The notes beneath the pieces were generated by a model. It was not told the origin of the DNA, made no database searches, and saw only the letters and a program-made list of their open reading frames with translations. The translations under genes and the position numbers were made by a program. A DNA stretch of 64,000 nt, taken from the NCBI GenBank assembly GCA_941918925.1, contig OW799234.1, forward strand, positions 73,610,043 through 73,674,042, read 5' to 3'. The DNA is from Phyto melanocephala. Its lineage: Eukaryota; Arthropoda; Insecta; Diptera; Rhinophoridae. Each line of letters opens with the position of its first letter. The stretch's first letter is position 1. Positions 1 through 11,720 of this stretch are shown here, in pieces.

Positions 1-210
1 GTCAATCTGGTTCCGTTGCAGAACTTTGGTGCGTTTAAGTTGCGAATAAGAATTACCGGGGATCCAACCTTTAATGTTAGTACATGCGGTGGCATTCCGG
101 GTGGTTGCAATGAATTCAAAAATTCAGTAGGAAAATTAACGGCTTGTTCTTCATCCATTACTGTTTCGATCGATTTATATTTGATTAATTTGCCGGACAG
201 TTTCAATTGA
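1..210 (+). CDS. Partial open frame entering from the left edge, possibly a terminal exon of an unknown gene
   Basis: The frame is open from base 1 to a TGA at 208-210, giving 69 residues with no ATG, so it must begin outside the window if real. The residues are mixed and protein-like, with a glycine- and cysteine-containing stretch (STCGGIPGGCNEF) and three cysteines. Base composition is visibly less AT-biased than the following kilobase. AATAAA motifs follow near 427 and 474 and could serve polyadenylation. I do not recognise the family. It could be the 3' end of a host gene or of an unrecognised transposon. Confidence is low because only one short frame is visible and no splice acceptor can be seen. 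Confidence 0.35.
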   Translation, partial: VNLVPLQNFGAFKLRIRITGDPTFNVSTCGGIPGGCNEFKNSVGKLTACSSSITVSIDLYLINLPDSFN

Positions 211-1200
211 ATTTGCTCATTATGCTGTAAATATTTTTTGTTAATAAACCGAAAACTCGGATTTTTGAATGCAACATTTCGACAGTTTTAAAATTTTGAT
301 ATTGGATCATTATTAACAGAGGTTTTTTTAAATATCTTCGGAACTACATAACCGATTTAAGAGCTTGATATCTCGTTTTGAAAAGCATGACAACTGCTTT
401 TATAAAAAATAAAAAAAAGCAAACAAAATAAATATATGTATATGTCATTGTATTACGTAGAAAATATTCAAAAATAAATATAATTAAATAAAATGTTGCA
501 AAAGTCATGCAACAACCCATAAACAGTTGTTTTTAATTAACACTAAAAGTGAAAACTAATTTTTAATTAGCAACACCAGTACAATAAATAAATAAACTTT
601 TCAATCGAATTTCAATAAAACTGTTTTAGCACTCATCGTTGTTATGTTAACGGTATGACAATTTGAAGGCGCCAAATCAAATCAGTTGGTAGGCAATTAT
701 CAACACATGAATGTGTTTTGGAAATTAAATGTATTTGATGTGAACTGTGAAATATATATTTCACAAGTTTTTGATAATCATCGTATTTATTATTGGAGTC
801 TATTTGTTCAACAAAATTACTGAAAATTATTTAGTTTTTCAAACAAATTATATATATTTAGTTACATGATGTTTTTGTTATTTCATACCGTTAACAAATA
901 CAAGGTGGGGCAAGAGGCACTATGGGGTTAACTATTTAATAACGTTTTTTTAGAAATTTCTTTTTTCAGAATAAAGAAGAATAAATAATGGAGAGATGCA
1001 CAAATTAACAAAGAACCAGAATAATATAATTTTATTATTTAAATCAGTGATCAATTATTTTAATGCAAACAGCGATATATTAACGTCGAATTTTCGACAT
1101 CTCACGCAATAATTCGTTGCTTATTCCTCGTCATCGTCAACATGACGTCGAAAAAATTTGCCTTGAGCCAGTAGACTACATTTATTTCGTACTGGTGTAG
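211..1200. other. AT-rich stretch with no recognised gene
   Basis: Non-coding AT-rich sequence with poly-A/T runs. I see no convincing frame or terminal repeats. The sequence around 1080-1200 may be the eroded start of the mariner remnant that follows. Confidence 0.5.
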
Positions 1201-1205
1201 AGCAT

Positions 1206-1900
1206 AGTGTTAACGAAACACTAGAAACATCTACGAGAAGGCGTTCTGTTTAACAAAGAAGGTCGCCAATGCAACTTCGACCTCTTATTAAAAAATATTT
1301 GTTTTAAATCCCATAAAAGATGCTATTGGTGTTAGAATTTAAATCCGCAGATCATTGCTAAGAGTCTAAATTTTTTATATAAATTCAACAAATGGCTAGA
1401 AATTATATTCAATTTTTATTAAAAATTTCATTATGGGTAATGAGTGGCTTTATTAATAAGCTTAACTGCAGGTTCTTGTATTGTGAAAATCCAGGAACTA
1501 TTCATCACGTATAAGAGCTCAGAAGGATTAATCGGCATTGTGTACAAGAATTGCAAATCAGGATTCTTTTTACAGCGTACAATTGACACGAGAACAAAAG
1601 TCTAATGAAAAACATTTTGTGGAGGGAGTTTGTTAAATGAATTACAGAATATCACCAAATGAATGGAAATTTTTTTTAACAAAATATGTTAAAGTGATGA
1701 AGCTCATTTTTACATTAACAGCTTTGTTAATTGTCAAAATTTCCACTTGTACGTTTTATAGAATCCAAATTTCGTTGTCAGAAAATAAATGCATCCATGA
1801 GAGTTTACGATGAAGGCATCAATGGACCGGCACAAAAAGTTACTGCCACGAATTTTCGAGTTATTTATACCTAATCCGATATCATATGATTGAGCAATAT
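1206..1900 (+). pseudogene. Decayed mariner/Tc1-superfamily transposase
   Basis: Short conserved blocks of an IS630/Tc1/mariner transposase occur in the right order but in shifting frames. First is a linker block reading SVNETLETSTRRRSV (from about 1206). Next is YSVQLTREQKSNEKHFVEGVC (from about 1571), equivalent to the family's YKIQLTQEL block. Then comes DEAHFYINSFVNCQNF (from about 1698), which contains the first catalytic Asp. Near 1829 is PAQKVTA, equivalent to the PQKVTVW block. Stops and frameshifts separate the blocks and the second and third catalytic residues are not found. No terminal repeats were identified. This is an old 3'-truncated copy, and the short minus-strand frames over it are shadows. 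Confidence 0.75.
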
Positions 1901-3372
1901 TGAATCTCATGTATAGGATAACACTGGCAGTAAATTTTTGATAATTTTGTTGTTTATTAAACATTTTCAACAAATTCAGTTTGATACATTTTTTTATAAA
2001 TGCATTGTTAAAAAGTATGCATTTATTGATAAGTTCAAGGAAACGCATCATTACATATCGTTTTTACAGACAAACACATACATATTTTCCCATAAATTTT
2101 TTTTCATATAATTTTTGTTGTTTTCGTTATCAGAAAGATTGATTTTGTAGTAGAATACAGATAAATTGGAACACACATACCAAAAAATGCTTAAACGTAT
2201 TTTTATAATCACAATTACTTGTGTGTGTGTGTGTGTGTGCGTAAGGAAATTTTTATGTTGCATTTTTGATGTAAAAGTGTTAAAAATGTACACAAGAGAG
2301 TATTTTAAATGTTCCGTAAATTAAATTGAGGTCATGGTTTTTTCAACACTTATTAACAAATTTACTGACAATACCAAATTTAAGTGAATACAAAGAATTG
2401 TGCATTAGTGAACTATTGAAATGCATACTTGAGAGAAAACAAAAAATCCATAAAATTATATGAACACAATTAACAGACTGAGTATTATTTACTTAAACAC
2501 TTTAAGTAAACGTCGTAAGTAAGTTAAAGGATTTTGAATTTGAAGTAAATGAATAGTTGTAAGCGAACAATTTTATTTGAGAATTCAAATCAAAGAGGCT
2601 ACTTTTACATTTAAACTTTCAGTTGGTCCACTCTTGCGTATGAGTTATAAATAAATATTGTCTAAATAAATAACACTTATACGTACCACAGGCCAGACTT
2701 TATTTTCTCATACTTGTAGAGGAATCCATCCATCCATAAGCAGTGAGGAGTTAAAGTGAAATATATATTTAAATGCAAATATGTAGTTAATTTATATACA
2801 TCTAGGACTTTAGGATATTTGTTTTAGGAAAATTTACAAACTCTGTTTTAAAATGTACCAAGAGAATATGTTAAAAAAAAGTTTAATAGAAAAAATTTTA
2901 TATGTAATTGTAAAGTTATACTTGCATATATGCAACGTAATTTAAGTTTTATAAAAATAAAAGAAAATAAAAGCCAAATAAATTTTATCACGTATGCCGG
3001 ATTCCAATTTATACGAAAGCATCATGTCAGGCGTGTGTCTGTGGGCAATTGTGTACGTGTGCATTAAAATTGGTTTCCCTTTTTAGACAAGCAACCATTA
3101 AAACATCAAATGAAGCATTCAAACACTTTTTTCACTAAATCGGAGGAAAGAAAATTGTAAAAATAAATTTATATAAAATTGTGCATAAGCTGATTTAACA
3201 TCAGCAGCATCACTGTCACCACTTTAAAAAGGGTGTGTTGCATGACTGATTAATGTGTTGTGCTGTTGGCATTTAGGATAGTTAATGTGATTAAAAGGTT
3301 GCGATAAGCATCACATAAAACTACCTAAATTACAGTTGTACAATTCATATCATACTGAGATTTTTAATGGTT
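1901..3372. other. AT-rich stretch, no gene recognised, one (GT)n tract
   Basis: Apart from a (GT)n microsatellite at about 2221-2240 nothing is recognised. The minus-strand frames in 1.7-2.3 kb are low complexity or overlie the mariner remnant. Confidence 0.5.
2221..2240. repeat. (GT)n microsatellite
   Basis: About nine uninterrupted GT dinucleotides. Confidence 0.9.
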
Positions 3373-6300
3373 TCCTTTATATTTACAAATATAAAAGAGT
3401 AACGTGACTGACTGACTGACTGATTCATCATCACACAGCCCAAACGCTAAGAGCTAGAGACATGAAATTTGGACAATCGGTTCCTCTTTCGATGTATAGC
3501 TCCACTAAGAAGGGATTTTTGGAAATTCGTACTTTAAGGGGGTAAAAAAGGGTAAAAACGGGTAAAATCGGTAATCTTATATCTGCTAAACTAAAAATGA
3601 TACAAATTAAATTGAAAAAGTGTTATAATTTGCACAAAAAATAAGCTGACAGGTGTCTGGCCTTTTTTGGAATTTTCAACCCCTAAGGGGAAAAAACGGG
3701 TAAAAACTATAATTTGGTACTTTTTTGGTACCCTATGTAACTTCCAAACGCATAAAGCTAGGAAAAAAATTTAAACTGTATTAAGTAATCCGCAAAAAAA
3801 TATTAATAGCAATTCGGCACTTTTTTCAAATTCATATGTATAAGGGGTAAAAATTGTCCCTTTTTTTGGTACTTTTTTTAAAATAAACTTTTCTTATAAT
3901 ATTCAATGGGACAAAATTTGACAATTATTATTTCCTAATAGAATATGGACAACTATTTAGGTGACATTTTTGGAAACTTTTCGGGGGACAAAAGAGGTAC
4001 CAAAAAGGGGAAAATTCCGGAAAATGTTTGTAATTCCTAATTAGACGGTAAATTTTCACAAAATGTTTAATTGGGATTTCACTAGACATAAAAAATTATG
4101 TAATTTAGTAAAAATTGAAACACATTCATAACAGGGTAGAAAAGGGAAAAATCGGGAAGAGTTTGGTACTTTTTCGAACATAATTACTTTTATGCAAAAA
4201 AGAGTAGATTTACTGACTTTAAATCATGTCTACTAAAATATTTTGTTACATAGATATTTGAACATTATAAACTTGGAATTTGGAACTTGGACAAAAAATG
4301 TACTTTTTCGCTTTTCTATGGTACTTTTTGTATTTTCTACGTTTATAAAGGTAGAATTGTAAAATAAAGGACTATTGATTCCAGGTAAGACTAAAAATGT
4401 TATGGGTGACCAAAAAGGTACTTTTTTGAATTTTTATGGTACTTTTTATATATTCTACGTTTGCGAAGCTAGAATTTTAAAATTAGTGGCTATTGATACA
4501 AGGTGAGACCGAAAATGTTATGGTCGACCAAAAAGGTACTTTTTTGAATTTTTGTGGTACTTTTGGGTTTTTCTACGCTTATGAAGGTAGGATTGTACAA
4601 TCAAGGACTATTGATTCCAGGTGAGACTAAAAATGTTATGGGCGACCAAAAAGGTACTTTTTTGAATTTTTGTGGTACTTTTAGTATTTTCTACGTTTAT
4701 GAAAGTAGGATTGTACAATCAAAGACTATTGATTTCAGGTTAGACCAAAAATATTATGGGCGAACAAAAAGGTACTTTTTTGAATTTTTATGGTACTTTT
4801 TGTATTTTCAACGTTTATAATGGTAGGATTGTACAATCAAGGACTATTGATTCCAGGTGAGACTAAAAATGTTATGGGTGACCAAAAAGGTACTTTTTTG
4901 AATTTTTATGGTACTTTTTGTATTTTCTACGTTTATAAAGATAGGATTATACAATCAAGGACTATTGATTCCAGGTGAGACAAAAAAAGTTATGGGCGAC
5001 GAAAAAGGTACTTTTTTGAATTTTTATGGTACTTTTTGTATTTTCAACGTTTGCGAAGCTAGAATTTTAAAATTAGTGGCTATTGATACAAGGTGAGACC
5101 GAAAATGTTATGGTCGACTAAAAAGGTACTTTTTTGAATTTTTGTGGTACTTTTGGTATTTTCTACGTTTATGAAGATAGGATTGTACAATCAAGGACTA
5201 TTGATTCCAGGTAAGACTAAAAATGTTATGGGCGACCAAAAAGGTACTTTTTTGAATTTTTATGGTACTGTTTGTATTTTCTACGTTAATAAAGGTGGGA
5301 TTGTACAATCAAGGACTATTGATTCCAGGTGAGACTAAAAATGTTATGGGCGACCAAAAAGGTACTTTTTTGAATTTGTATGGTACTTTTTGTATTTTCA
5401 ACGTTTGCGAAGCAAGAATTTTAAAATTAGTGGCTATTGATACAAGGTGAGACCGAAAATGTTATGGTCGACCAAAAAGGTACTTTTTTGAATTTTTGTG
5501 GTACTTTTGCTATTTTCTACGGTTATGAAGGTAGAATTGTACAATCAAGGACTATTGATTCCATGTGAGACTAAAAATGTTATGGGCGACCAAAAAGGTA
5601 CTTTTTTGAATTTTTGCGGTACCTTTTGTATTTTCAAGGTTTATGAAGGTAGGATTGTACAATCAAGGACTATTGATTCCAGGTAAGACAAAAAATGTTA
5701 TGTGTGACCAAAAAGGTACCTTTTTGAATTTTTATGGTACTTTTTGTATTTTCAACGTTTGCGAAGCTAGAATTTTGAAATTAGTTACAATTGATACAAG
5801 GTGAGACTGAAAATGTCATGGCCAACCAAAATAGTACTTTTTTGATTTCTACGATACTTTTGGTATTTTCTTTATGAAGGTTGGATTGAACAATGAAGGA
5901 CTTTTGATTCCAGGTGAAACTGAAATTGTTTGGGCGACCAAGATGGTACTTTTTTAAATTTTTAAGGTACTTTTTGTATTTTATACGTTTATGAAGGTAG
6001 GATCTTACAATCAAGGACTTTTGATTCCAGGTGAAATTGAAAATGTTATGGGCGACCACAAAGGTACTTTTTTGAATTTTTATGGTATTTTTTGTATTTT
6101 TAACGTTTGCGAAGCAAGAATTTCGAAATTAGTGATACAAGGTAAGGCTAAATATGTTATGGGCTATCAAAAAGGTACTTTTCTGAATTTTAATGGGAAT
6201 TTTTGTATTTCCTACGTTTATAAAGCTAAAATAGTGAAATAAAGGATTGTTGATTCAATTTGAAAATTAAAATTATATTGGAGACACAAAAAAGCCTTTT

Positions 6301-6754
6301 CGCAGTTTTATTGTACTCTTTGAATTTTTACGTTTGTAAACATAGATTCTTAAATGTAGTGTTTTTTGATCCGAGGTCTAACTCCTAATATTATGGATGA
6401 ACAAAATTACTTTTTCTCTTTTTATATATTTTGTATACATAGAATTCTGAAAAAGGTAATAATAAACCAAGTGGAAGTTTTAGTGAAGAAAAAAATGTTA
6501 CTTTTATTATTTTTAGGGTAAGTTTTTCAAAATATGAATCTTAATTTTTGCAACTCAGTAGCATTGATCTTGCTTTTAGTTAGGAAATATATGCCCGATA
6601 TATCCTTACTCTACTTTTTATATTTCTAAGTAAATTGAATCAGAGATACAAATTTTCATAAATTGAACCAAAAATATTTAATAATTATAAATAGAACTTG
6701 AGTATTCAATAAATAGTAAGAACTGCGCTAACGAAGTAGCGGGTTTAATGCTAG
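3373..6754 (+). mobile_element. Non-autonomous Helitron with internal minisatellite
   Basis: The 5' end begins TCCTTTATATTTAC and runs into a GTAACGTGACTGACTGACTG block followed by CACAGCC. A second 5' end with the same layout occurs at 20585. The 3' end has a short hairpin (CGCTA 6726-6730, loop ACGAAG, TAGCG 6737-6741) and ten bases later CTAG at 6751-6754 followed by T. This is the canonical Helitron terminus (5'-TC, hairpin, CTRR, insertion before T). There are no terminal inverted repeats and no Rep or helicase coding sequence. The interior is a GGTAAAA-rich leader, then a 118-bp tandem array, then about 450 bp of diverged tail. It depends on a helicase from elsewhere for any movement. 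Confidence 0.85.
4310..6290 (+). repeat. 118-bp tandem repeat array (about 17 units) with two monomer types
   Basis: The landmark GGTACTTTT...GTATTTTC recurs at 4436, 4554, 4672, 4790, 4908, 5026 and so on, exactly 118 bp apart in the core. Type A monomers contain TTGTACAATCAAGGACTATT; type B contain TTTGCGAAGC and AAATTAGTGGC. The order from left to right is A B A A A A B A A B A A B A A B A. From about 5026 the B monomers fall every three units (5026, 5380, 5734, 6085), giving a 354-bp higher-order AAB unit. Both edges of the array are more diverged. The 62-codon frames repeated through it are by-products of the repeat, not genes. Confidence 0.92.
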
Positions 6755-8160
6755 TATTTACATAATACTGTTTCAAATATGTACTTATACACATTTGTAT
6801 TTAAAAAAATGCAGAGTTCTTTCTTCGTTAAACTTAAACAAAATCATAAATTTTAATAATTTAAAAGAATGTCACTTCTTCACTCATGTCATTGTTAGTA
6901 TCATTGTTGAAGACATTATGATGATCATCATGCTTTTGCTTGTACAATACTATCACCACTACCACATCTATTATAGTTTTGCTTGTTTTTGTTTTAGCAA
7001 TGTCATCATTATTTTATACACTGTACTTGTATTGGTTTCCTTTTTATTTGTTGTTTGCTTTTTAACCCATACATCCTTTGACATGATTGCATTTGTGTTT
7101 GTAGAACATCTCATGTTTTTTATGTTGATACAGATTTTTGTTGTTGTTACTTTTCACTTATTCTCGCAGGATGAACAGATGCTAATGTCAGACAACTTCC
7201 GTTACAAGACTGTATGTCTGTCTGTATGTATGAATGTTGTAAAAAGAGAAAAGAGACGAAAAGAAATAAAAATCATCATACATTTGCATATTTTTAAAAT
7301 ATTGTTGCATTTTTATTGCATTAACAAGTGTACAAACATTTAAATACATATGAAGACATACATACATACATACATAGATACATTTAAACAGGGTGGCGTA
7401 GAATGAGCTAAATATTTAGTATTCTGTATAATACTTTTGATCGTTACCTTCTCTGTATTTTAATTTAATATAAAACTTTACCACACACCAAATTATCGTT
7501 AACTCTATTTGTATGCTTAGAAACGTAATTGCTGAACACATTTCTTTAAGCACCAATACAAGGCTAGAGTTTTCATAAGGAGTAAGATCGAAAAATCTTA
7601 ACAGATATTCAATTAAAGACTTTATAAATATTTTAAATTGAATTGTTATCCTGTTCCAGAACACCACAGAAAAACAAAACTTTTATAGTTCCAACCACTA
7701 CTTACTAACTTTTGTTCCTTTTCTGTAACCCTCCCCTTAGAGATTTTATAGTTCCCTGTAGGAAGTCAAACAAAGTTTTAAGTAACTACAAACTAGTTTT
7801 TATTAACCACATCTAGTGGATAAAGTGACTTTTTTTCTTGTCAGCGACTCATTATTTTCACATAGGCATGTCATAGGCAGTAGTGAATTGGTCATCTCTG
7901 CATGACCTTTTAATTGATTACTAAATACTTATTTTTCAACCGATTTGTAGTAAATTAATAAATAATCGGTATATACTAAAATATTATTAAAACACTTTTT
8001 TAAATTAATTTTTAAACATTTTAATTTAAATTATTTTTTTTTTTAATTTACATATAAACAGAATTAGTTTAAAAAAATATTAAAATAAGGCACCTTTTAA
8101 CATCGTGGTTGCAGATATGACGTTTTTTAATAACAGCTAAGGCATGTCATCACAGAGAGG
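6755..8160. other. Intergenic stretch, no gene recognised
   Basis: It contains a 182-codon plus-strand frame (6795-7343) of hydrophobic low-complexity residues with no recognisable domain, and a (CATA)n tract near 7357-7376. I regard both as non-coding. Confidence 0.5.
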
Positions 8161-8174
8161 CTGAACCGCATCCA

Positions 8175-8620
8175 TCAATGCATCAAAAACGTTTCATTAT
8201 CCTTCAAGTGCTTTTTGTCATGAGTGCCACCAACAATTATAGCGAGAATCAGTTGCAAAGACAGAATTTCCCTTAACGTTTTTGGCAATTCCCCTTTGAA
8301 AGATAATTCCATGGCATTGATCTGCAAAAAAGCGACAAACAAAAATTTTGGAAATGGTAAAAGTAGAGAAAAATAAGAACTTACATAAATTTGCTTATTT
8401 TCCTCAACTATAACCTCATTTAGCGTTTTCGACTTCTCAAAGGTTTTTATTTGAAAAACATTCTTAATTGTCACATTAATCCTGGCGAACAAGGCTTTCA
8501 GTCATTACTTTTTGGGCAGACAATGCTGCCATTATAGTTTCATTTTTGGTTGGAACTATCTCTATGTGCTCCTTAATTTCGCCTAGAAGTATATGTGAAT
8601 GTTTATATAAAAAACGTGAT
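8175..8620 (-). pseudogene. Multi-exon coding remnant of an unrecognised gene or transposase
   Basis: On the minus strand a frame ending in NEVIVEENKQIY stops at a good donor (GTAAGT, exon end 8385). After a 63-bp intron ending in a pyrimidine tract and CAG, it continues in phase from 8321 (INAMELSFKGELPKTL) to a TGA at 8175-8177. Upstream, roughly 8613-8500, another open stretch reads LLGEIKEHIEIVPTKNETIM and then AALSAQKVMTESLVRQD before a stop, so a frameshift separates the two parts. A further possible exon with acceptor lies near 8740. The phase-correct intron and charged residues indicate real former coding sequence. I do not recognise the family; the ALSAQ block is only faintly like P-element-type transposases. 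Confidence 0.45.
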
Positions 8621-8759
8621 ATTTTTGTTGATAATAAATATTTTCATCTTGCATGTCATTTCAAAAAGAGCCCAATATCTCTATTTGAAAGATTACCCCT
8701 CTTGCCACACACATTATGTTCTCCTGTGAAAGGAACAAACATTTTTTACAAAAATTTTT

Positions 8760-9324
8760 TGAAGCATATTTCGTTATTTATAGAACTCACTGTAACATTT
8801 GACTTGCTCTTTAGCCTCAACTGCATATAGATTGCCATATCAAGACATTTTTAAAGAAATTTTGTCTTCTGCTGGGTTATAAATTTATTTTCAAATTTTT
8901 TCGAAAATTTTTCAACATTTATTTGATTTTATTTTCTGTGACCTATTTTTGGTGTTTTTGGTTTTTACAGAATTCCTGTCTGGAATTTGTTTGGCTTTTA
9001 TATGTTTTGAAGCCTGTATTAACTTGAAATTTTCACCTCAAATATTTAGAGCACTGAGCTAATCGGGCTGCTTTTCTACCGGATGTGTTTAGAGATCTTT
9101 TCAATATGCTTTCAAATTTCTTGGTCTTCCCAATATAATGTAGATCTTTTGTTTCTTGCTTCACCATGTTTCCTAACAATGTTTTAAATATCCTGATGCT
9201 GTTTAATAACACTGGAAATAGTTTGACGGCAGACCTTTAATTGTTTGACCAAATTTTATAGCACTAATTTGAATTTTTTTTCAATTTTTAAAAGTTTTAG
9301 TACCTCTTTCTTTTTTTTTACTTA
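8760..9324. other. AT-rich stretch, nothing recognised
   Basis: No frame or terminal repeat that I can support. Confidence 0.4.
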
Positions 9325-10364
9325 AGGCCGCTTCACACTATTCTACAAGTCTTTAGATTTTCATTGGATTTTGTCAGAGCAAAATAAAATGATTTTTGGT
9401 CTGATTGTCAAAAAATCAAATCGAAAATTTTCTCATTACAATTTGTGTCTACAGTATCACACTTGAAATAAAATACAATCTGTGTAGTATATAAACAACT
9501 GTTTTTGCATATGAAAGGACTTTCTTGAAATTCCTGTATAGGTAATATAAATAAAAATAAAAATTATAATGAAAAAGACTAGTTTCATGAAAACTTCTTT
9601 TTCCTTTACATAGAAAACTAAAATTAAAAGTTCATTGTGGGAAGTTGTTGTACACATTCCAGGGAGTGTTTATGGGTGGCAAAAAGTGGGCGGGGCCACG
9701 CCCATAAAAATTAGTTATTAGTTTTAGCTACTTGCACTTGAGCGATTTTCCTGAAACTTTGCACACATATTGAACTGTCGTGACAATATAAGTTCGTGAT
9801 TAGAAAAGTGGGCGGGGCCACGCCCATAAAAAAGTTATAATATTGAGGTACTTGCACAGGACCGATTTTTCTGAAATTTGCACACATATTGAGCTGTCAT
9901 GACTATTTAGTTTCGTGATTAGGGCAGTGCCACGCCCATTTAAAAAAGTTATAATATTTAGCTTTTTACACTTGATATTCAATTAAAATTCAGAATGCAT
10001 TTTTATTCATTAAGGGGCGTAGCAACGCGCGCCGGACTTTTCTAGTTAATTATAATTTTCAGCTAGAATTTTATTATTACTGCTTCATAGTCTAAAAATT
10101 GTTGTAATAAAAAATATAATGATAATTCTTATTTCCCATACCTGATTTTGTCTATGTGCTTCTGTAAAAACACAACTCTGATAAAACGAAAAATCTTGGT
10201 GTTTTGAAAAATTTCAAAAAATGAAAAGAGCTATACGACAGTCAAATTTCTGTCCGTATTTTTTAACATTTCTTAACACATTGTATTCACACTATTACAA
10301 CTTTTTAAATTTATTGCAGTTTATGACAAGTCGTAATACTCATTATAATAGTGTGAAGCGGACT
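9325..10364. mobile_element. PIF/Harbinger-like non-autonomous element, interrupted by a Helitron
   Basis: The left end AGGCCGCTTCACACTATT (from 9325) and the right end, whose complement reads AGTCCGCTTCACACTATT (to 10364), are terminal inverted repeats. They are flanked by TTA on both sides (9322-9324 and 10365-10367). A 3-bp TWA target duplication with a CTTCACAC-type end is the hallmark of PIF/Harbinger. About 410 bp of the interior is a nested Helitron. No transposase frame is visible, so this is a MITE-like derivative. Confidence 0.75.
9632..10045 (+). mobile_element. 5'-truncated Helitron nested in the PIF-like element
   Basis: The 3' end has a GC hairpin (GGCGTAGCAACGCGCGCC, about 10016-10033) and then CTAG at 10042-10045 followed by T. 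The body contains three related copies of a module with GTGGGCGGGGCCACGCCC and CTTGCAC...GAAATTTGCACACATATTGA. The same module is found reversed at 42.5-42.9 kb, where the 5' end is preserved. Here the homology starts at about 9632 (GTTGTTGTACACATTCCAG), so the 5' end is missing. Confidence 0.8.
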
Positions 10365-10367
10365 TTA

Positions 10368-11057
10368 TTTTGATAACATTCACAAAAATCAACATGGTTG
10401 TCATTAAAAACAATAACTCACATACTCTTCAAAGATAACAGGACCAAAAGAAAATAAAATATTCAAATTTTGCTTTTGAAAGTTAATAGGCAAAAAGTGT
10501 GTTAAATTTTTTTCGACCTCTTTTTTTAGCTCCTAAACATCCTTCATAACAAACTGTTAAAAAAATAACAATAATAATAATAATAATATTTACCCTGAAA
10601 AAGTTACCCATTATTTGATAGCTAAATTTTGGTTATTAATAAAAAATTTTTTGTAAAAAAACAAAAAAAAAAATAAAAATCATAAACTATCAACAGAAAT
10701 ATCAAGAAATTTAGACGATATACATATTTAATAATAAAAATCTCAAAAACAACATGGCTCTTCTTACTCTACCCTGTGTAAACAAATATTATTTGTGTGT
10801 GTGTTAGCATCGAACAAAACCCAGCAAACTTTTATACAAATTTTTGTTTGGGAGTAAAATTTTAAAATTAGGGATTCTTAAAACGTCTTTTTTGTTGTTC
10901 TAAGGGATATATAGCTGTTATTTATTTTCTCTTACAATAATTTTACAACTAAAGTGTAAACCGGGTTTTAACATTTGAACCACTAACAGCTGGTTTTAAG
11001 TTTACGCTACAAATCGAATGCATTTATTGAAAATAAAACTAATTGTTTTTGTTAATA
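10368..11057. other. AT-rich stretch, nothing recognised
   Basis: Contains an (ATA)n-like tract near 10570-10590 only. Confidence 0.4.
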
Positions 11058-11720
11058 CAGTAGACTCGTGCTAATGTGAACTATTTAAAACCGAGCGTGT
11101 TCATGTTGACGAAGGTGTAACTCTTTAAAATTTCCAAATAAATTAGACATGTTATTTAACTCAAATTCATATATTTTCTTTGTATATCGCTTTGCTATAT
11201 ACATATCTTTTGTTAAGAAAAAAAGTACGTTAAAATTGATTAAAAAAATGTGTTACCCTTTTTTGGATTATCTTTTAATTTTTAAATTTTAATTGCTGAA
11301 CAAATTCTATCTCTCAAAAAAGCTAACGGGATATCCTCTTCACAGTCGTTTTCAACTCCTAAAGAGCTAAAAATGTTTAGCCAGTATTTCGCTATTGTTT
11401 TTTTTTTCAAGACGTTGCCAAGTTGAATTTAAATATCCGATAGCGTCCATTAATGGTCAAGCCAATTTTTAAAAATGGCAGCTGCCATCCATTACGATTT
11501 GGAGCAATTGTAGTCCACAGGAGATTCAAAATTTCTACAAGAGCGAGGTTTTTTGCCTTTTCAATTAAAAGAAGTTTTAGAATTTTGATAGTTTTTGTGA
11601 CATTTTTCACGAGAAACTTTAGATTAGATCATGCTAAATCAGCAGCGCGATTTGGATAACCGACAAATTTGTTCACGTTATAAGGCTTTCTCACTGTGTT
11701 CACGCTACAGAGTAGTCAGT
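11058..11720. mobile_element. Possible pogo-like element remnant
   Basis: TA followed by CAGTAGACTCGTGCTAATG at 11056-11076 resembles the ends of pogo/Tigger elements. Near 11690-11720 the sequence GTTCACGCTACAGAGTAGTC may be the worn opposite end. Overlapping frames between 11407 and 11659 show no domain I can name. The right boundary is uncertain. Confidence 0.3.

Noticed and set aside
4554..5686. Series of 62-codon frames at 118/236-bp spacing
   Set aside because: They are the same frame of the tandem monomer; no evidence for translation.
6795..7343. 182-codon plus-strand frame
   Set aside because: Hydrophobic, low complexity, spans a TCTGTCTGTATG tract, no domain; the frame is explained by AT-rich composition.
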